From the NCBI GenBank assembly GCA_902771745.1, contig CACXYG010000035.1, positions 1 to 11,692 on the forward strand: a stretch of 11,692 bases of DNA, given 5' to 3'. The position numbers and the translations under genes are program-made. The stretch comes from an uncultured Erysipelotrichaceae bacterium. Lineage in GTDB: Bacteria; Bacillota_I; Bacilli_A; RFN20; CAG-288. This document shows, piece after piece, positions 1-7,849 of the stretch (position 1 is the stretch's first letter; each line of letters opens with the position of its first letter). The notes under the pieces are model-generated. The model worked only from the letters and a program-made list of their open reading frames with translations, had not been told where the DNA came from and ran no database searches.

Positions 1-2
1 CC

Positions 3-1814
3 ACCTCTTTTATCGTCCGCGATCATGACCGCACGGCCATCCTTGGCCCTAACGGCACTGGTAAATCAACCCTCATCAAGATGATCCTTGGCAAAGAGGA
101 TGTCAGCGGTGGTAACATCATCTTCTCCAAAAACGTTTCTATCGGTTATCTGTCTCAAGATGTCATCGAAAATCCCGAACATACACTTTATGAAGAAGCG
201 TTATCGGTATTTCAGGACCTGATCGCGCAGGAAAGCAAGATCAAAGAACTTGCTCATGAGATTTCTCTTCATCCGGAAAATATCGCCCTTTTAAATGACT
301 ATTCCCGTCTTCAGACGGCCTTTGAAAGCAAGGATGGTTATAACTTCCGTTATAAGATTTCGATGATCTTGAACATGTTTTCTTTCTCGAAGGCTGATTA
401 TGATAGAAGAATTTCTACCTTCTCCGGTGGTGAGAAGACTCGTGTTGCTTTTGCAAAGCTTCTTTTATTGAATCCTGATATCTTGATTTTAGACGAACCA
501 ACAAACCATCTTGATATTATCTCTATCGAATGGTTAGAAGATTATTTACGTTCTTATCAGGGTGCAGTCTTATTTGTATCTCACGATATCACGTTTGTTA
601 AGCATCTTGCTGACCACATCTTAGACATCGATAATAAGGTTTATACGATGTATAACTGCACTTATGATAACTTCGCCATCGAAAAGAAGAACAGATACGA
701 AAACCTGCTTGCTCAGTTCAAGGCTCAGGAAGAAGAAAAAGCCAAATTAGAACGCTTTATCACCTTCTATATGCCAAAGCCTCGCTTTGCTTCTCGTGCT
801 CATGATAGAGAGAAGAAGTTAGCAAGATTAGAAGCTAGCTCCATCAATGACCCAAGTAAACAAAAGAGCCGTTCTTTATCCATCGGCTTAAAAGGTGAAA
901 TCAGAGAAGGAAAGAAACTTCTTGATTTCAACAATGTGGCTGTCGGTTATGATTCTCCTTTGATTTCTGATATCAACTTCACCCTTTTTGGCAGAGATCA
1001 TCTCGCCGTCATGGGTGCCAATGGTATTGGCAAATCCACGTTTGGCAAAGTTCTCTTAAATGAACTCAAACCATATACGGGTGACATTCGTCGTTACTTC
1101 CATATGAGCATGGGTGTCTTAAAGCAGGATATCCGTTCTTATCAGTCCGATGAAACCTTGTTCCAACACTTCCGCAACCTTTATCCAAGAATGGATAACC
1201 AGGAGATTTATAACGGCCTTGCTCGTTATGCCTTCACCTATGAAGAAGCCAACGAGAAGAGACTTTGCGATCTTTCCGGTGGTGAGCTGATGAGAGTGGA
1301 GATTCTTCATCTCTCTTTAGAAGACTATGATTTGCTACTCTTAGACGAACCGACCAACCATTTAGACATGCTTTCCATATCAGAACTCATCGATGCTTTA
1401 AATGATTATGAAGGTACTCTAGTCATCATCTCTCATGACCGTGACTTCATCGACAAGACCTGTAACAAGCTTTTATATCTCTATCATGGCAAAGGCTATT
1501 ACTATGAAGGACCATATTCCTCCTTCAAGGAAAAAGAACTCATCAAGATCATGAATGAGGAAAGAGAAGCCTTAGAGATGGAAAATCTTCAGAAAAAAGA
1601 AGAAAAGCAGGCTGCTTTAGTTCAAAAGAAGATAGAAACCCCTGTCAAGAAGACAAGACTGACCAGAGAATCTCCAGAGAAGATCATGGAGAAGATCGAT
1701 AGAGCAGAAAAGAAGAAAAAGGAATTAACTGATTCCATTACATCTTCCGATTATTATGAAAGTTTTGTAGGAAACATTGCAGCCTATGTTGAAGATGAAA
1801 CAGATCGAAAATGA
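3..1814 (+). CDS. ABC-F family ATPase (ribosome-associated), 5' partial, probable 3' frameshift
   Basis: Soluble twin-ATPase protein of the ABC-F type; family members bind the ribosomal E site and relieve stalled translation or protect against antibiotics, with no transport role. The reading frame is open to the left edge: codons from position 3 already encode the first Walker A (GPNGTGKST, 45-71), so the true start lies outside the window and the ATG at 81 is internal. Next come the signature FSGGE (420-434), DEPTNH Walker B region (492-509), and the charged inter-domain linker (about 650-850). The second cassette has Walker A GANGIGKST (1014-1040), signature LSGGE (1272-1286) and DEPTNH (1344-1361). 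No membrane segments are visible. A lysine/glutamate-rich C-terminal coil starts near 1560 and is interrupted: the last 15 residues in this frame do not look like a coil, while the coil continues in the +1 frame to 1875. The subfamily (YdiF, YfmR/Uup or other) cannot be decided here. Confidence 0.93.
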   Translation, partial: TSFIVRDHDRTAILGPNGTGKSTLIKMILGKEDVSGGNIIFSKNVSIGYLSQDVIENPEHTLYEEALSVFQDLIAQESKIKELAHEISLHPENIALLNDYSRLQTAFESKDGYNFRYKISMILNMFSFSKADYDRRISTFSGGEKTRVAFAKLLLLNPDILILDEPTNHLDIISIEWLEDYLRSYQGAVLFVSHDITFVKHLADHILDIDNKVYTMYNCTYDNFAIEKKNRYENLLAQFKAQEEEKAKLERFITFYMPKPRFASRAHDREKKLARLEASSINDPSKQKSRSLSIGLKGEIREGKKLLDFNNVAVGYDSPLISDINFTLFGRDHLAVMGANGIGKSTFGKVLLNELKPYTGDIRRYFHMSMGVLKQDIRSYQSDETLFQHFRNLYPRMDNQEIYNGLARYAFTYEEANEKRLCDLSGGELMRVEILHLSLEDYDLLLLDEPTNHLDMLSISELIDALNDYEGTLVIISHDRDFIDKTCNKLLYLYHGKGYYYEGPYSSFKEKELIKIMNEEREALEMENLQKKEEKQAALVQKKIETPVKKTRLTRESPEKIMEKIDRAEKKKKELTDSITSSDYYESFVGNIAAYVEDETDRK

Positions 1815-1875
1815 GATTGCTAAGTTAGATGCCACTCTTGAAAAACTCTATGCGGATTTAGATTTGGCGATGTAA
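1771..1875 (+). other. Out-of-frame continuation of the ABC-F C-terminal coiled coil
   Basis: Reading in the +1 frame from 1771 gives 34 residues starting ETLQPMLKMKQIENEIAKLD and ending in DLDLAM before TAA at 1873-1875. The pattern is heptad-like and acidic/basic, as in the closing helix of an ABC-F C-terminal domain. Directly upstream in this frame is a TAG (1768-1770), so it cannot be an independent extension. Removing one G of the GG at 1770-1771 would fuse it cleanly after residues YYESFV of the main frame. This suggests a one-base insertion (mutation or sequencing error), or less likely programmed +1 frameshifting. Confidence 0.7.
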
Positions 1876-1903
1876 AATCGCTAAATTTGTTCGTATGTAA
1901 ACA

Positions 1904-1950
1904 TTTTCAGCGAGAAAAATATTTATTTATTATAATCAAGTATTTATAAT
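1904..1950 (+). promoter_or_regulatory. Probable promoter region for typA
   Basis: The gap between the end of the ABC-F coding sequence and typA is very AT-rich and contains two exact TATAAT hexamers, at 1931-1936 and 1945-1950. No good TTGACA partner lies at 17 bp from either; TTTTCA at 1904-1909 is the nearest candidate, with a long spacer of 21 bp to the first. No hairpin terminator is visible between the two genes, so read-through from the ABC-F gene is also possible. Confidence 0.4.
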
Positions 1951-1981
1951 ATATCAGTTTGTTTTTATATTGCTTTTTGTT

Positions 1982-1987
1982 AAGGAG
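1982..1987 (+). promoter_or_regulatory. Ribosome binding site that fixes the typA start
   Basis: AAGGAG lies 9 nt before the ATG at 1997. An in-frame ATG at 1970 upstream has no such site and would overlap this one, so 1997 is preferred as the start. Confidence 0.85.
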
Positions 1988-1996
1988 ATTTTGTTT

Positions 1997-3832
1997 ATGA
2001 ACGATAAAATCAGAAATGTAGCTATCATCGCTCACGTCGACCACGGTAAGACTACGCTTGTCGATGCTCTTTTACAGTGTTCCGGTACCTTCCGTGAAAA
2101 CGAAAAGGTCATGGTCAGAGCCATGGACTCCAACCCACTTGAACACGAAAGAGGTATCACCATCCTAGCCAAGACCACGGCTATCGAATACAAGGATACC
2201 AAGATCAACATCGTTGATACTCCTGGCCACGCCGATTTCTCCGGTGAAGTCGAACGTATCATGAACATGGTCGATGGTGTCTGCTTGCTCATCGATGCTT
2301 TCGATGGACCAATGCCACAGACCAGATTCGTCTTAAAACAAGCGATCTCCTATCATCTTAAGACGGTTGTTGTCATCAACAAGGTCGATAGACCTGGTGC
2401 TGATCCAGAACGTGCTTTAAACGAAGTTTTAGAGCTCTTCATGGATTTAGGTGCTGATGATGAACAGCTTGAATTCCCAGTGGTCTACACCTCCGCTTTA
2501 AACAAGACCTCTTCCTACTCTGAAAAGGTGGAAGATCAGGCTCCAGGTATGGATCCACTCTTTGATACCATCTTAAAGACCATCCCAGCTCCAACTGGTG
2601 ATGAAAAAGAACCATTACAGTTCCAGCCATCCTTACTCGACTACAACAGATATGTCGGTAGAATCGGTATCGGTAGAATCGATAGAGGTTCCATCAAGAT
2701 TGGTGATGCTCTCACCTGTGTCAGAATCGATGGTTCCACTACCAACTTCAAGGTTGCTAAGTTATTCTCCTATCATGGACTTGATAGAGTCGAAGTTGAT
2801 GAAGCGGTCGCTGGTGATATCTGCGGTATCTCCGGTTTAGCCGACATCATGGTCGGTGAAACTGTCTGCCCACCAGATCACTTAGAAGCTCTTCCACCAC
2901 TTCGTATCGATGAACCAACCATGCGTATGAACTTCGCCGCCAACGCTTCTCCATTCAGCGGTAATGAAGGTACGCTTTTAACCGCTCAGAAGATTCAGGA
3001 TAGACTTTATGAAGAATCTCAGAGAGACGTCTCTATGAGATTTGATATCGACCATACGGATCAGTCCTTTGTTGTCACTGGCCGTGGTGAACTCCATCTC
3101 TCCGTCTTGATTGAAACCATGAGACGTGAAGGCTTTGAATTACAGGTCAGTAAGCCACAGGTTATCTTAAAGGAAATCGATGGCGTCGAATGTGAACCAT
3201 TCGAAGACTTACAGATTGATGTACCAGATGAATATGCTGGTGCCATCATGCAGCTTGTCGGTAACCGTTGTGCAGAAACCATCAACATGACTTCTGACAA
3301 TGGCCAGACCAGACTCATCTATGTCATCCCATCTCGTGGCTTGATCTCCTTCATGAACCAGTTCATGACCCTCACCAAGGGTTATGGTATCATCAACCAC
3401 TCCTTCAAGGAATATCGTCCAAAGATCAACCGTCCAATCGGTCAGAGAAGCAGCGGTGTCTTAGTTGCCACCGATGCTGGTAAGACTACTGCCTACGCCT
3501 TAAAGGATACCGAAGAACGCGGTAGCATGTTCATCGGTCCTGGCGTCGATGTCTATGAAGGTATGATCGTCGGTGAAAACAAGTATAACAGCGATTTGGC
3601 TGTCAACGTCGTCAAGACCAAGTCTTTAGGTAACCAGCGTTCTGCCAACAAGGATGTCACGGTTGTCTTGAAGTCTCCAAGAAAGATGTCCTTGGAAAAC
3701 TGCCTTGACTACATCAACTCTGATGAACTTTGTGAAATCACTCCTAAGTCCATCCGTATGAGAAAGAGGATTCTCAACACGGCTGAACGTAAGAAGTACG
3801 AAGCCCATCATCCAGAAGAATTCCAGAGATAA
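1997..3832 (+). CDS. typA: Translational GTPase TypA/BipA
   Basis: Ribosome-binding GTPase of the EF-G/LepA class, linked in other bacteria to 50S subunit assembly and growth under stress or cold. The protein has 611 residues, close to the usual 600-615. GTPase motifs are all present: G1 AHVDHGKTT (residues 12-20), switch I RGIT (52-55) preceded by the TypA-typical AMDSN (42-46), G3 DTPGH (74-78), G4 NKVD (128-131) and G5 SAL near 170. A beta-barrel domain II follows (about 205-295). The EF-G-like domains III and V and the TypA-specific C-terminal region (about 390 to the end, with IPSRGLISFMNQFMT and a lysine-rich end) complete the architecture. The start is set by AAGGAG 9 nt upstream. It is followed by a strong terminator, so it is probably monocistronic. 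Codon use is biased (AAG, GGT, GAA, ATC, CCA), as expected for a well-expressed gene. Confidence 0.98.
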   Translation: MNDKIRNVAIIAHVDHGKTTLVDALLQCSGTFRENEKVMVRAMDSNPLEHERGITILAKTTAIEYKDTKINIVDTPGHADFSGEVERIMNMVDGVCLLIDAFDGPMPQTRFVLKQAISYHLKTVVVINKVDRPGADPERALNEVLELFMDLGADDEQLEFPVVYTSALNKTSSYSEKVEDQAPGMDPLFDTILKTIPAPTGDEKEPLQFQPSLLDYNRYVGRIGIGRIDRGSIKIGDALTCVRIDGSTTNFKVAKLFSYHGLDRVEVDEAVAGDICGISGLADIMVGETVCPPDHLEALPPLRIDEPTMRMNFAANASPFSGNEGTLLTAQKIQDRLYEESQRDVSMRFDIDHTDQSFVVTGRGELHLSVLIETMRREGFELQVSKPQVILKEIDGVECEPFEDLQIDVPDEYAGAIMQLVGNRCAETINMTSDNGQTRLIYVIPSRGLISFMNQFMTLTKGYGIINHSFKEYRPKINRPIGQRSSGVLVATDAGKTTAYALKDTEERGSMFIGPGVDVYEGMIVGENKYNSDLAVNVVKTKSLGNQRSANKDVTVVLKSPRKMSLENCLDYINSDELCEITPKSIRMRKRILNTAERKKYEAHHPEEFQR

Positions 3833-3837
3833 AAATG

Positions 3838-3888
3838 GAGTTATCCACTCACAACGAAAATACTGTGAGAGGATAACTCTTTCTTTTA
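3838..3888 (+). terminator. Rho-independent terminator after typA
   Basis: A nine-bp stem GAGTTATCC (3838-3846) / GGATAACTC (3871-3879) continues, after one A-A mismatch, into a six-bp stem CTCACA (3848-3853) / TGTGAG (3864-3869). A T-rich tail follows (3880-3888). It begins 5 nt after the typA stop. Confidence 0.9.
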
Positions 3889-3917
3889 TGTCAATTTGAA
3901 CAGTAGACAAAGAAAAA

Positions 3918-3944
3918 GCAGGAACCGAAGTTCCTGCAATTTTT
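3918..3944 (-). terminator. Hairpin terminator with C(UUCG)G loop, between convergent genes
   Basis: A perfect 8-bp stem GCAGGAAC (3918-3925) / GTTCCTGC (3930-3937). Read on the minus strand the loop is TTCG closed by C-G, the extra-stable UUCG tetraloop, followed by TTTTTCTTT, so it should end transcription of the small membrane-protein gene. On the plus strand the loop is CGAA followed by AATTTTT, so it can also back up the typA terminator. Confidence 0.85.
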
Positions 3945-3954
3945 AGCTTTATGA

Positions 3955-4176
3955 TTAGGAAGCCAAGACAAGATGATTGAAGAGAAGAACCCAGACCAAG
4001 TCCAACCAACCGAAGACTGGAATGATGATACCGAAGACTAAGCCGAGAATGTTGCCGAGAGTTGGTTTCTCTAAGACAGCGGTGACACGGACAAAGATTT
4101 CGACGACCCAGTTGACGACTGGAATGAGGAGAAGGATGATCTGAACTAATCTAGACTGTTTGTTAAACCAAGTCAT
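3955..4176 (-). CDS. Small two-helix membrane protein, function unknown
   Basis: A 73-residue hydrophobic protein I do not recognise. Two membrane segments are visible: about residues 10-29 (an I/L/V run ending PVVNWVVE) and 41-66 (GNILGLVFGIIIPVFGWLDL and onward), joined by a short basic/polar loop. There is no cleavable signal peptide or cysteine. The start is supported by GGAGG (4186-4190) 9 nt upstream and a TATAAT box at 4206-4211. The gene is therefore very likely real despite its size. It ends 11 nt before a hairpin terminator. It lies 123 nt downstream of the exporter gene on the same strand with no clear terminator between, so it may be both independently transcribed and a distal part of that operon. 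A link to the exporter is only inference from position. Confidence 0.8.
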   Translation of the reverse strand: MTWFNKQSRLVQIILLLIPVVNWVVEIFVRVTAVLEKPTLGNILGLVFGIIIPVFGWLDLVWVLLFNHLVLAS

Positions 4177-4185
4177 TAATAAATA

Positions 4186-4211
4186 CCTCCAAGTACTCTA
4201 TAACAATTATA
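4186..4211 (-). promoter_or_regulatory. -10 box and ribosome binding site for the small membrane protein
   Basis: On the minus strand TATAAT (4206-4211) is followed by GGAGG (4186-4190), then 9 nt to the ATG at 4176. No convincing -35 hexamer sits at the expected distance; ACCATT at 4229-4234 is the closest in position. The -10 is embedded in CGCTATAATTG. Confidence 0.5.
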
Positions 4212-4299
4212 GCGAAAAAATGTCTAATAATGGTAGAGTTTTTAACTTAAAGTTTCCTTAAATTTGAAATTTGAGGCATCGTTTCTTCAATCGTTAAGA

Positions 4300-7239
4300 C
4301 TATTCGGTTCTCAAGGCGACGACAGGATCTTTTCTGGCAGCGCTTCTCGATGGGATGAAACCAGCGATAACCGTAAGGAGAATAGATATTAAGATGACAA
4401 TCAAAGCGGATGGGATTGGTAAAGCAGCGATAGCACTGATGGTTGGGAAGTTGGCATGGATGATGGTATTTAAGACGAATTGGATGAGATAGGTGATCAA
4501 GATACCAAAGGTACCAGATAAGAAGCCGATGATGAAGGTTTCCGCGTTGAAGAGATGAGAGACATCCTTCTTTCTGCCACCAAGAGCGCGGATGACACCG
4601 ATTTCCTTGATACGTTCCATAACAGAGACATAAGTGATGATACCGATCATGACCGTAGAGACAATCAAGGATAAGGCAGTGAAGGAGATTAAGGCAACAG
4701 AGATGATATCGATGATGCTGTTGACCATGGAGATGATGACGGAAAGATTATCCGTGTACTTGATTTCATCTCTGTCACTGGCTTTTAAGACTTTGCCATT
4801 GACGGTGATATCGTCTTTGCTGTTCCAAGTGTCCAGATAGTCGGTGACAAGATATTTATCATCGAAGGAAGTTGGATAGAAGCGGATGGAATTTGGTAAG
4901 GTTTCACCACCTAATTGACGAGAGGTGATCTTATTGACGGATCCACCACCGCCCATGAAGGCGGAGATAAGAGAGGTAAGGGAACTATCAGTGGTGCCTA
5001 AGTAAGCGTAGTTATCTTTGTAGATCTTACCTTCTAATTTGTAATCGTAATTGTAGTAGACACCCATACGGATACCGCGGTATTCACCGCTTTGTAAGGA
5101 ACCAGCAGTTTTGCTGGTAATGGCATCTTCAGTGTCCCTGACATATTTGGTGATTTCAGATTCGGAGTTGTCTTTTAAGAATTTTTGAGTGAATTTTGGT
5201 GTGTAGAAGAAACCGGAGTCTAAGGAAGTGTATTGTCTGTTTTCCTTTGGCTTTAAGACGCCGACGACTTTTAATTCAACACCATTTTCCCAAGAGGTGT
5301 CTTCTTTATAGCTATACGTAAATGGACTAGTTGGATCACTCTGAGAAGTGTAGATAGAATCATTTGGATAATAGACAAATCTCTTATCCATCAATTTGGA
5401 GATGGCGTATTGTCTGTTTTCCTGGAAGGCGGCTTCACGTTCTTCATTCCAATGACTGTCGTGATTGCCGTCCTCATCGGTATTGTAGTGATAGACGACG
5501 TTGAGGAAATCTTCCTGAGAATAGTAACCAAGAAGGGTGAGCATGAAGTCAGTGATAGCCTCATTGTTATCAAGGACAATCATGATTTCGTCAGCTTCTT
5601 GGGCGATTTTACCATTGACGATATCGTATTGAGAAAGGAGATAATCAGAACTGTTGAGAGACTGAGAGAAGGTACCAGTGTAAGACTGAATCATAGAAGA
5701 ATAGGAAGAGTAGTTGGCTTCGGTAAGCTTGGTATTCAAGATGGAAGTGGCGATAGAACGGATGGCGGATAAGGATAAGGTTTCGGTAAACTGCTCTGTG
5801 GAATCGCCAGGGACACTTGGGTTATCTCTGGTTTCGGCCGTGTAAATGTTGTTAGAGATATCAATGCCATAACGCATGACGACATCGCTAGAATACTTCT
5901 CTGGCATAGCGTTGATGAAATCGACGTATTCCTGCGTGATTTCGTTTTCAATCATGGCAGTACCCATGGTCTTAGCAGATTCGATTAATCTTTCGGTGAC
6001 ATAATCGACATTGACATAACCATCTTTCGCAGCTTCCATAACGATGTTAGACTGAGAAGAGGCGGACATATTGCTTAAGATACTGGATAAATCAAAGCTG
6101 GATTCGGAGACGGAAATCGGGTTGCCAGAGAGCATTTCATCCTGCATGGAGACGATGTAGTTGGTAACACCATCACGGATAGATAAGACCGCTGAGACAC
6201 CAACGATACCGATACTGGCAGCGACGATGATCATGAAGGTACGTTTGGCTTTTGACCAGAGGTTCTTAGCGGAGAGCTTGAAAGCAGTCCACCAGCTCAT
6301 CTTGGCCTTTTCATCTTCGATATTCTGCTTAGAGGAGACATGTGGTGGAATGGTCTCTACGATGTCATAGCCATCGTCATCTTTCTTCTTATTATTGGTA
6401 TAACCGGATTGTTCTAAGTATCTGGATAAGTGAGCAGATTCACCATAGAAGCGATAATCTTCCTCTTTTAACTGATCAACCTGTTTTTCATCTTCCTTAC
6501 TACCATATTTGATGTGTTTGACAATCTTACCACCAGTTCTTTCCATCTTCTCATCCTTATCGGAATAAGGATTGGAATCGTCTTGTAATTCACCATCTAA
6601 GAGTTTGACGATACGAGTGGAATACTTATAGGCAAGATCAGGGTTATGGGTGACCATGATAACCAGTCTTTCTTTACTGATTTCTTTGATCAAATCCATG
6701 ATCTGAACGGAAGTGACACTATCCAAAGCACCGGTAGGTTCATCCGCTAAGAGGATTTCTGGTTCGTTGACCAAGGCTCTTGCAATAGCGACTCTCTGGC
6801 ACTGACCACCAGAAAGCTGGTTTGGCATTTTACGATATAGATCTTTTAAGCCGACCTTGTCCAAGGCTTCTCTTGCACGTCTGGCACGTTCTTCTTTGGA
6901 GATGCCGCTGATGGTCAAGGCAAGTTCGACGTTATCCTGGATGTTTTCATGAGGGATGAGGTTATAGGACTGGAAGACAAAGCCGATACGATGGTTACGA
7001 TAGATATCCCAATCGTGATCTTTATAATCCTTGGTGGATCTACCCTCGATGATCAAGTCGCCTGAGGTGTAGTGATCAAGGCCACCTAAGATATTCAATA
7101 AGGTCGTCTTACCACAACCCGAAGGACCGAGAATGGAAACAAATTCACTATAACGGAAGTTCAAGGTGATACCTTTTAAGGCATGCACACTGCTTCCCTT
7201 CATCTCATAATCTTTTTTGATATTGACAAGTTTAAGCAT
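4300..7239 (-). CDS. Fused ABC transporter ATPase-FtsX-type permease (MacB-like exporter)
   Basis: Mechanotransmission-type ABC protein of 979 residues with ATPase and permease in one chain. The cytoplasmic ATPase (about 1-225) has Walker A GPSGCGKTT (38-46), Q-loop FVFQ (87-90), signature LSGGQ (142-146), Walker B ILLADEP (162-168) and H-loop His198. A charged linker (about 226-325) precedes TM1 (about 334-354). A very large external domain (about 356-832) follows; it is rich in Ser/Thr/Asp, has no obvious cysteine, and is much bigger than the roughly 220-residue periplasmic domain of MacB. The C-terminal FtsX domain has TM2 (about 845-872), the cytoplasmic VMERIKEIGVIRALGG motif, TM3 (about 900-925) and TM4 (about 940-963). 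Such proteins usually dimerise and export peptides or antibiotics, or handle lipoprotein or cell-wall cargo. GGAGA (7248-7252) lies 8 nt before the ATG, and the start overlaps the marR stop by 8 nt, implying coupled translation. The cargo is unknown. Confidence 0.95.
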   Translation of the reverse strand: MLKLVNIKKDYEMKGSSVHALKGITLNFRYSEFVSILGPSGCGKTTLLNILGGLDHYTSGDLIIEGRSTKDYKDHDWDIYRNHRIGFVFQSYNLIPHENIQDNVELALTISGISKEERARRAREALDKVGLKDLYRKMPNQLSGGQCQRVAIARALVNEPEILLADEPTGALDSVTSVQIMDLIKEISKERLVIMVTHNPDLAYKYSTRIVKLLDGELQDDSNPYSDKDEKMERTGGKIVKHIKYGSKEDEKQVDQLKEEDYRFYGESAHLSRYLEQSGYTNNKKKDDDGYDIVETIPPHVSSKQNIEDEKAKMSWWTAFKLSAKNLWSKAKRTFMIIVAASIGIVGVSAVLSIRDGVTNYIVSMQDEMLSGNPISVSESSFDLSSILSNMSASSQSNIVMEAAKDGYVNVDYVTERLIESAKTMGTAMIENEITQEYVDFINAMPEKYSSDVVMRYGIDISNNIYTAETRDNPSVPGDSTEQFTETLSLSAIRSIATSILNTKLTEANYSSYSSMIQSYTGTFSQSLNSSDYLLSQYDIVNGKIAQEADEIMIVLDNNEAITDFMLTLLGYYSQEDFLNVVYHYNTDEDGNHDSHWNEEREAAFQENRQYAISKLMDKRFVYYPNDSIYTSQSDPTSPFTYSYKEDTSWENGVELKVVGVLKPKENRQYTSLDSGFFYTPKFTQKFLKDNSESEITKYVRDTEDAITSKTAGSLQSGEYRGIRMGVYYNYDYKLEGKIYKDNYAYLGTTDSSLTSLISAFMGGGGSVNKITSRQLGGETLPNSIRFYPTSFDDKYLVTDYLDTWNSKDDITVNGKVLKASDRDEIKYTDNLSVIISMVNSIIDIISVALISFTALSLIVSTVMIGIITYVSVMERIKEIGVIRALGGRKKDVSHLFNAETFIIGFLSGTFGILITYLIQFVLNTIIHANFPTISAIAALPIPSALIVILISILLTVIAGFIPSRSAARKDPVVALRTE

Positions 7240-7681
7240 GAGCGGGTTCTCCTTTTTGATGTAACTTACATAATTTCAATAAAGTTGTTTTAAACTGATT
7301 CATCTCATCTTTTCCAATGGTTTCGTAAGCTTTAGCAATATTTAGAACAATGCAATGAATGGAATCATTACAAATTTTCTTGCCCAACTCTGTCAAAGAA
7401 ACTTCGGTTATGCGTTTATCATCCTTGGGGTGTCTACGGATGATTTGTCCTTTTTCTTCCAAGGCTTTTAGTAGAGCGGCCATTCTTGCTGTCTTAATAC
7501 TTAAGGCTGTGGATAATTCACCACTGGTGGATGTTCCCCCTTTGGCATCAAGAGCACCAAGAACAGAGATTTCTCCCATGTTTTTTGGCATGGAGCCAAA
7601 CTGGAAGTTGTTGACGTTGGATTCGTAAAGCTCTTTGAGAAAGTCATAAGCTAAAGCGATATTTTCACTAGATACGTCCAT
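7232..7681 (-). CDS. MarR-family transcriptional regulator
   Basis: Winged-helix dimeric repressor of 149 residues, typical MarR length. The recognition helix falls around residues 61-78 (SIKTARMAALLKALEEKGQI). The wing carries the family signature pattern D-x-R-x-x-x-V-x-L-T-x-x-G (DDKRITEVSLTELG, 87-100). Flanking helices at the N terminus (1-28) and C terminus (101-142) would form the dimer interface; cysteines are at 104, 110 and 137. AGGAGG (7687-7692) lies 5 nt before the ATG. It is the first gene of an operon with the fused exporter, overlapping it by 8 nt. Known MarR-exporter operons are usually repressed until a ligand binds the repressor. The repeated motif in its own leader fits autoregulation, but the inducing ligand cannot be read from the sequence. 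Confidence 0.95.
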   Translation of the reverse strand: MDVSSENIALAYDFLKELYESNVNNFQFGSMPKNMGEISVLGALDAKGGTSTSGELSTALSIKTARMAALLKALEEKGQIIRRHPKDDKRITEVSLTELGKKICNDSIHCIVLNIAKAYETIGKDEMNQFKTTLLKLCKLHQKGEPAHA

Positions 7682-7698
7682 GGTTTCCTCCTGTTTAG

Positions 7699-7735
7699 TA
7701 ACACTATTTGATAATAGTATTAGGTAATAGTGTTA
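7699..7735 (-). promoter_or_regulatory. Putative MarR operator cluster
   Basis: Three copies of AATAGTRTTA lie here: AATAGTATTA (7713-7722), AATAGTGTTA (7726-7735), and the inverse TAACACTATT (7699-7708). The outer two form a perfect 10-bp inverted repeat; the two direct copies start 13 bp apart. The cluster sits just downstream of the marR promoter and upstream of its ribosome binding site, at about +9 to +45, where bound repressor would block initiation or elongation. Confidence 0.65.
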
Positions 7736-7750
7736 GATAATACGTCGGAT

Positions 7751-7779
7751 ATTATAGGCTCATAAAATATATTAGTCAA
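7751..7779 (-). promoter_or_regulatory. Near-consensus sigma-A promoter of the marR-exporter operon
   Basis: Minus strand: -35 TTGACT (7774-7779), exact 17-bp spacer, -10 TATAAT (7751-7756). The predicted start of transcription is near 7744, immediately before the operator repeats. A promoter this strong makes active repression likely. Confidence 0.85.
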
Positions 7780-7814
7780 TTGTTTTACATCTAAAATAAG
7801 GAAGAAATTCACTT

Positions 7815-7841
7815 TTGAGACAAAAGATAGTAAACTATTAA
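7815..7841 (+). promoter_or_regulatory. Weak candidate promoter for the MreB-like gene
   Basis: TTGAGA (7815-7820) and TATTAA (7836-7841) with a short 15-bp spacer. If used, transcription would start almost at the ATG (7850), giving a leaderless or nearly leaderless mRNA. This fits the lack of a Shine-Dalgarno just upstream of the ATG, but the boxes are imperfect. Confidence 0.3.
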
Positions 7842-7849
7842 AGTCAAAT

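Noticed and set aside
1970..1996. Upstream ATG giving typA a nine-residue longer N terminus
   Set aside because: The Shine-Dalgarno at 1982-1987 lies inside that extension and points to 1997; TypA proteins begin directly with a sequence like the one from 1997.
3626..4009. A 127-codon minus-strand frame crossing the typA end, both terminators and the small membrane gene
   Set aside because: It spans two strong terminator hairpins and overlaps real coding sequence on both sides; its protein shows no domain.
4177..4299. Terminator after the exporter gene
   Set aside because: Only short AT palindromes such as AAATTTCAAATTT are present; none has a GC-containing stem followed by a T run.
5410..5772. 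A 120-codon open frame on the plus strand opposite the exporter
   Set aside because: It lies wholly inside the 979-residue exporter on the opposite strand, has no ribosome binding site and no recognisable domain; it mirrors the codon pattern of the real gene.
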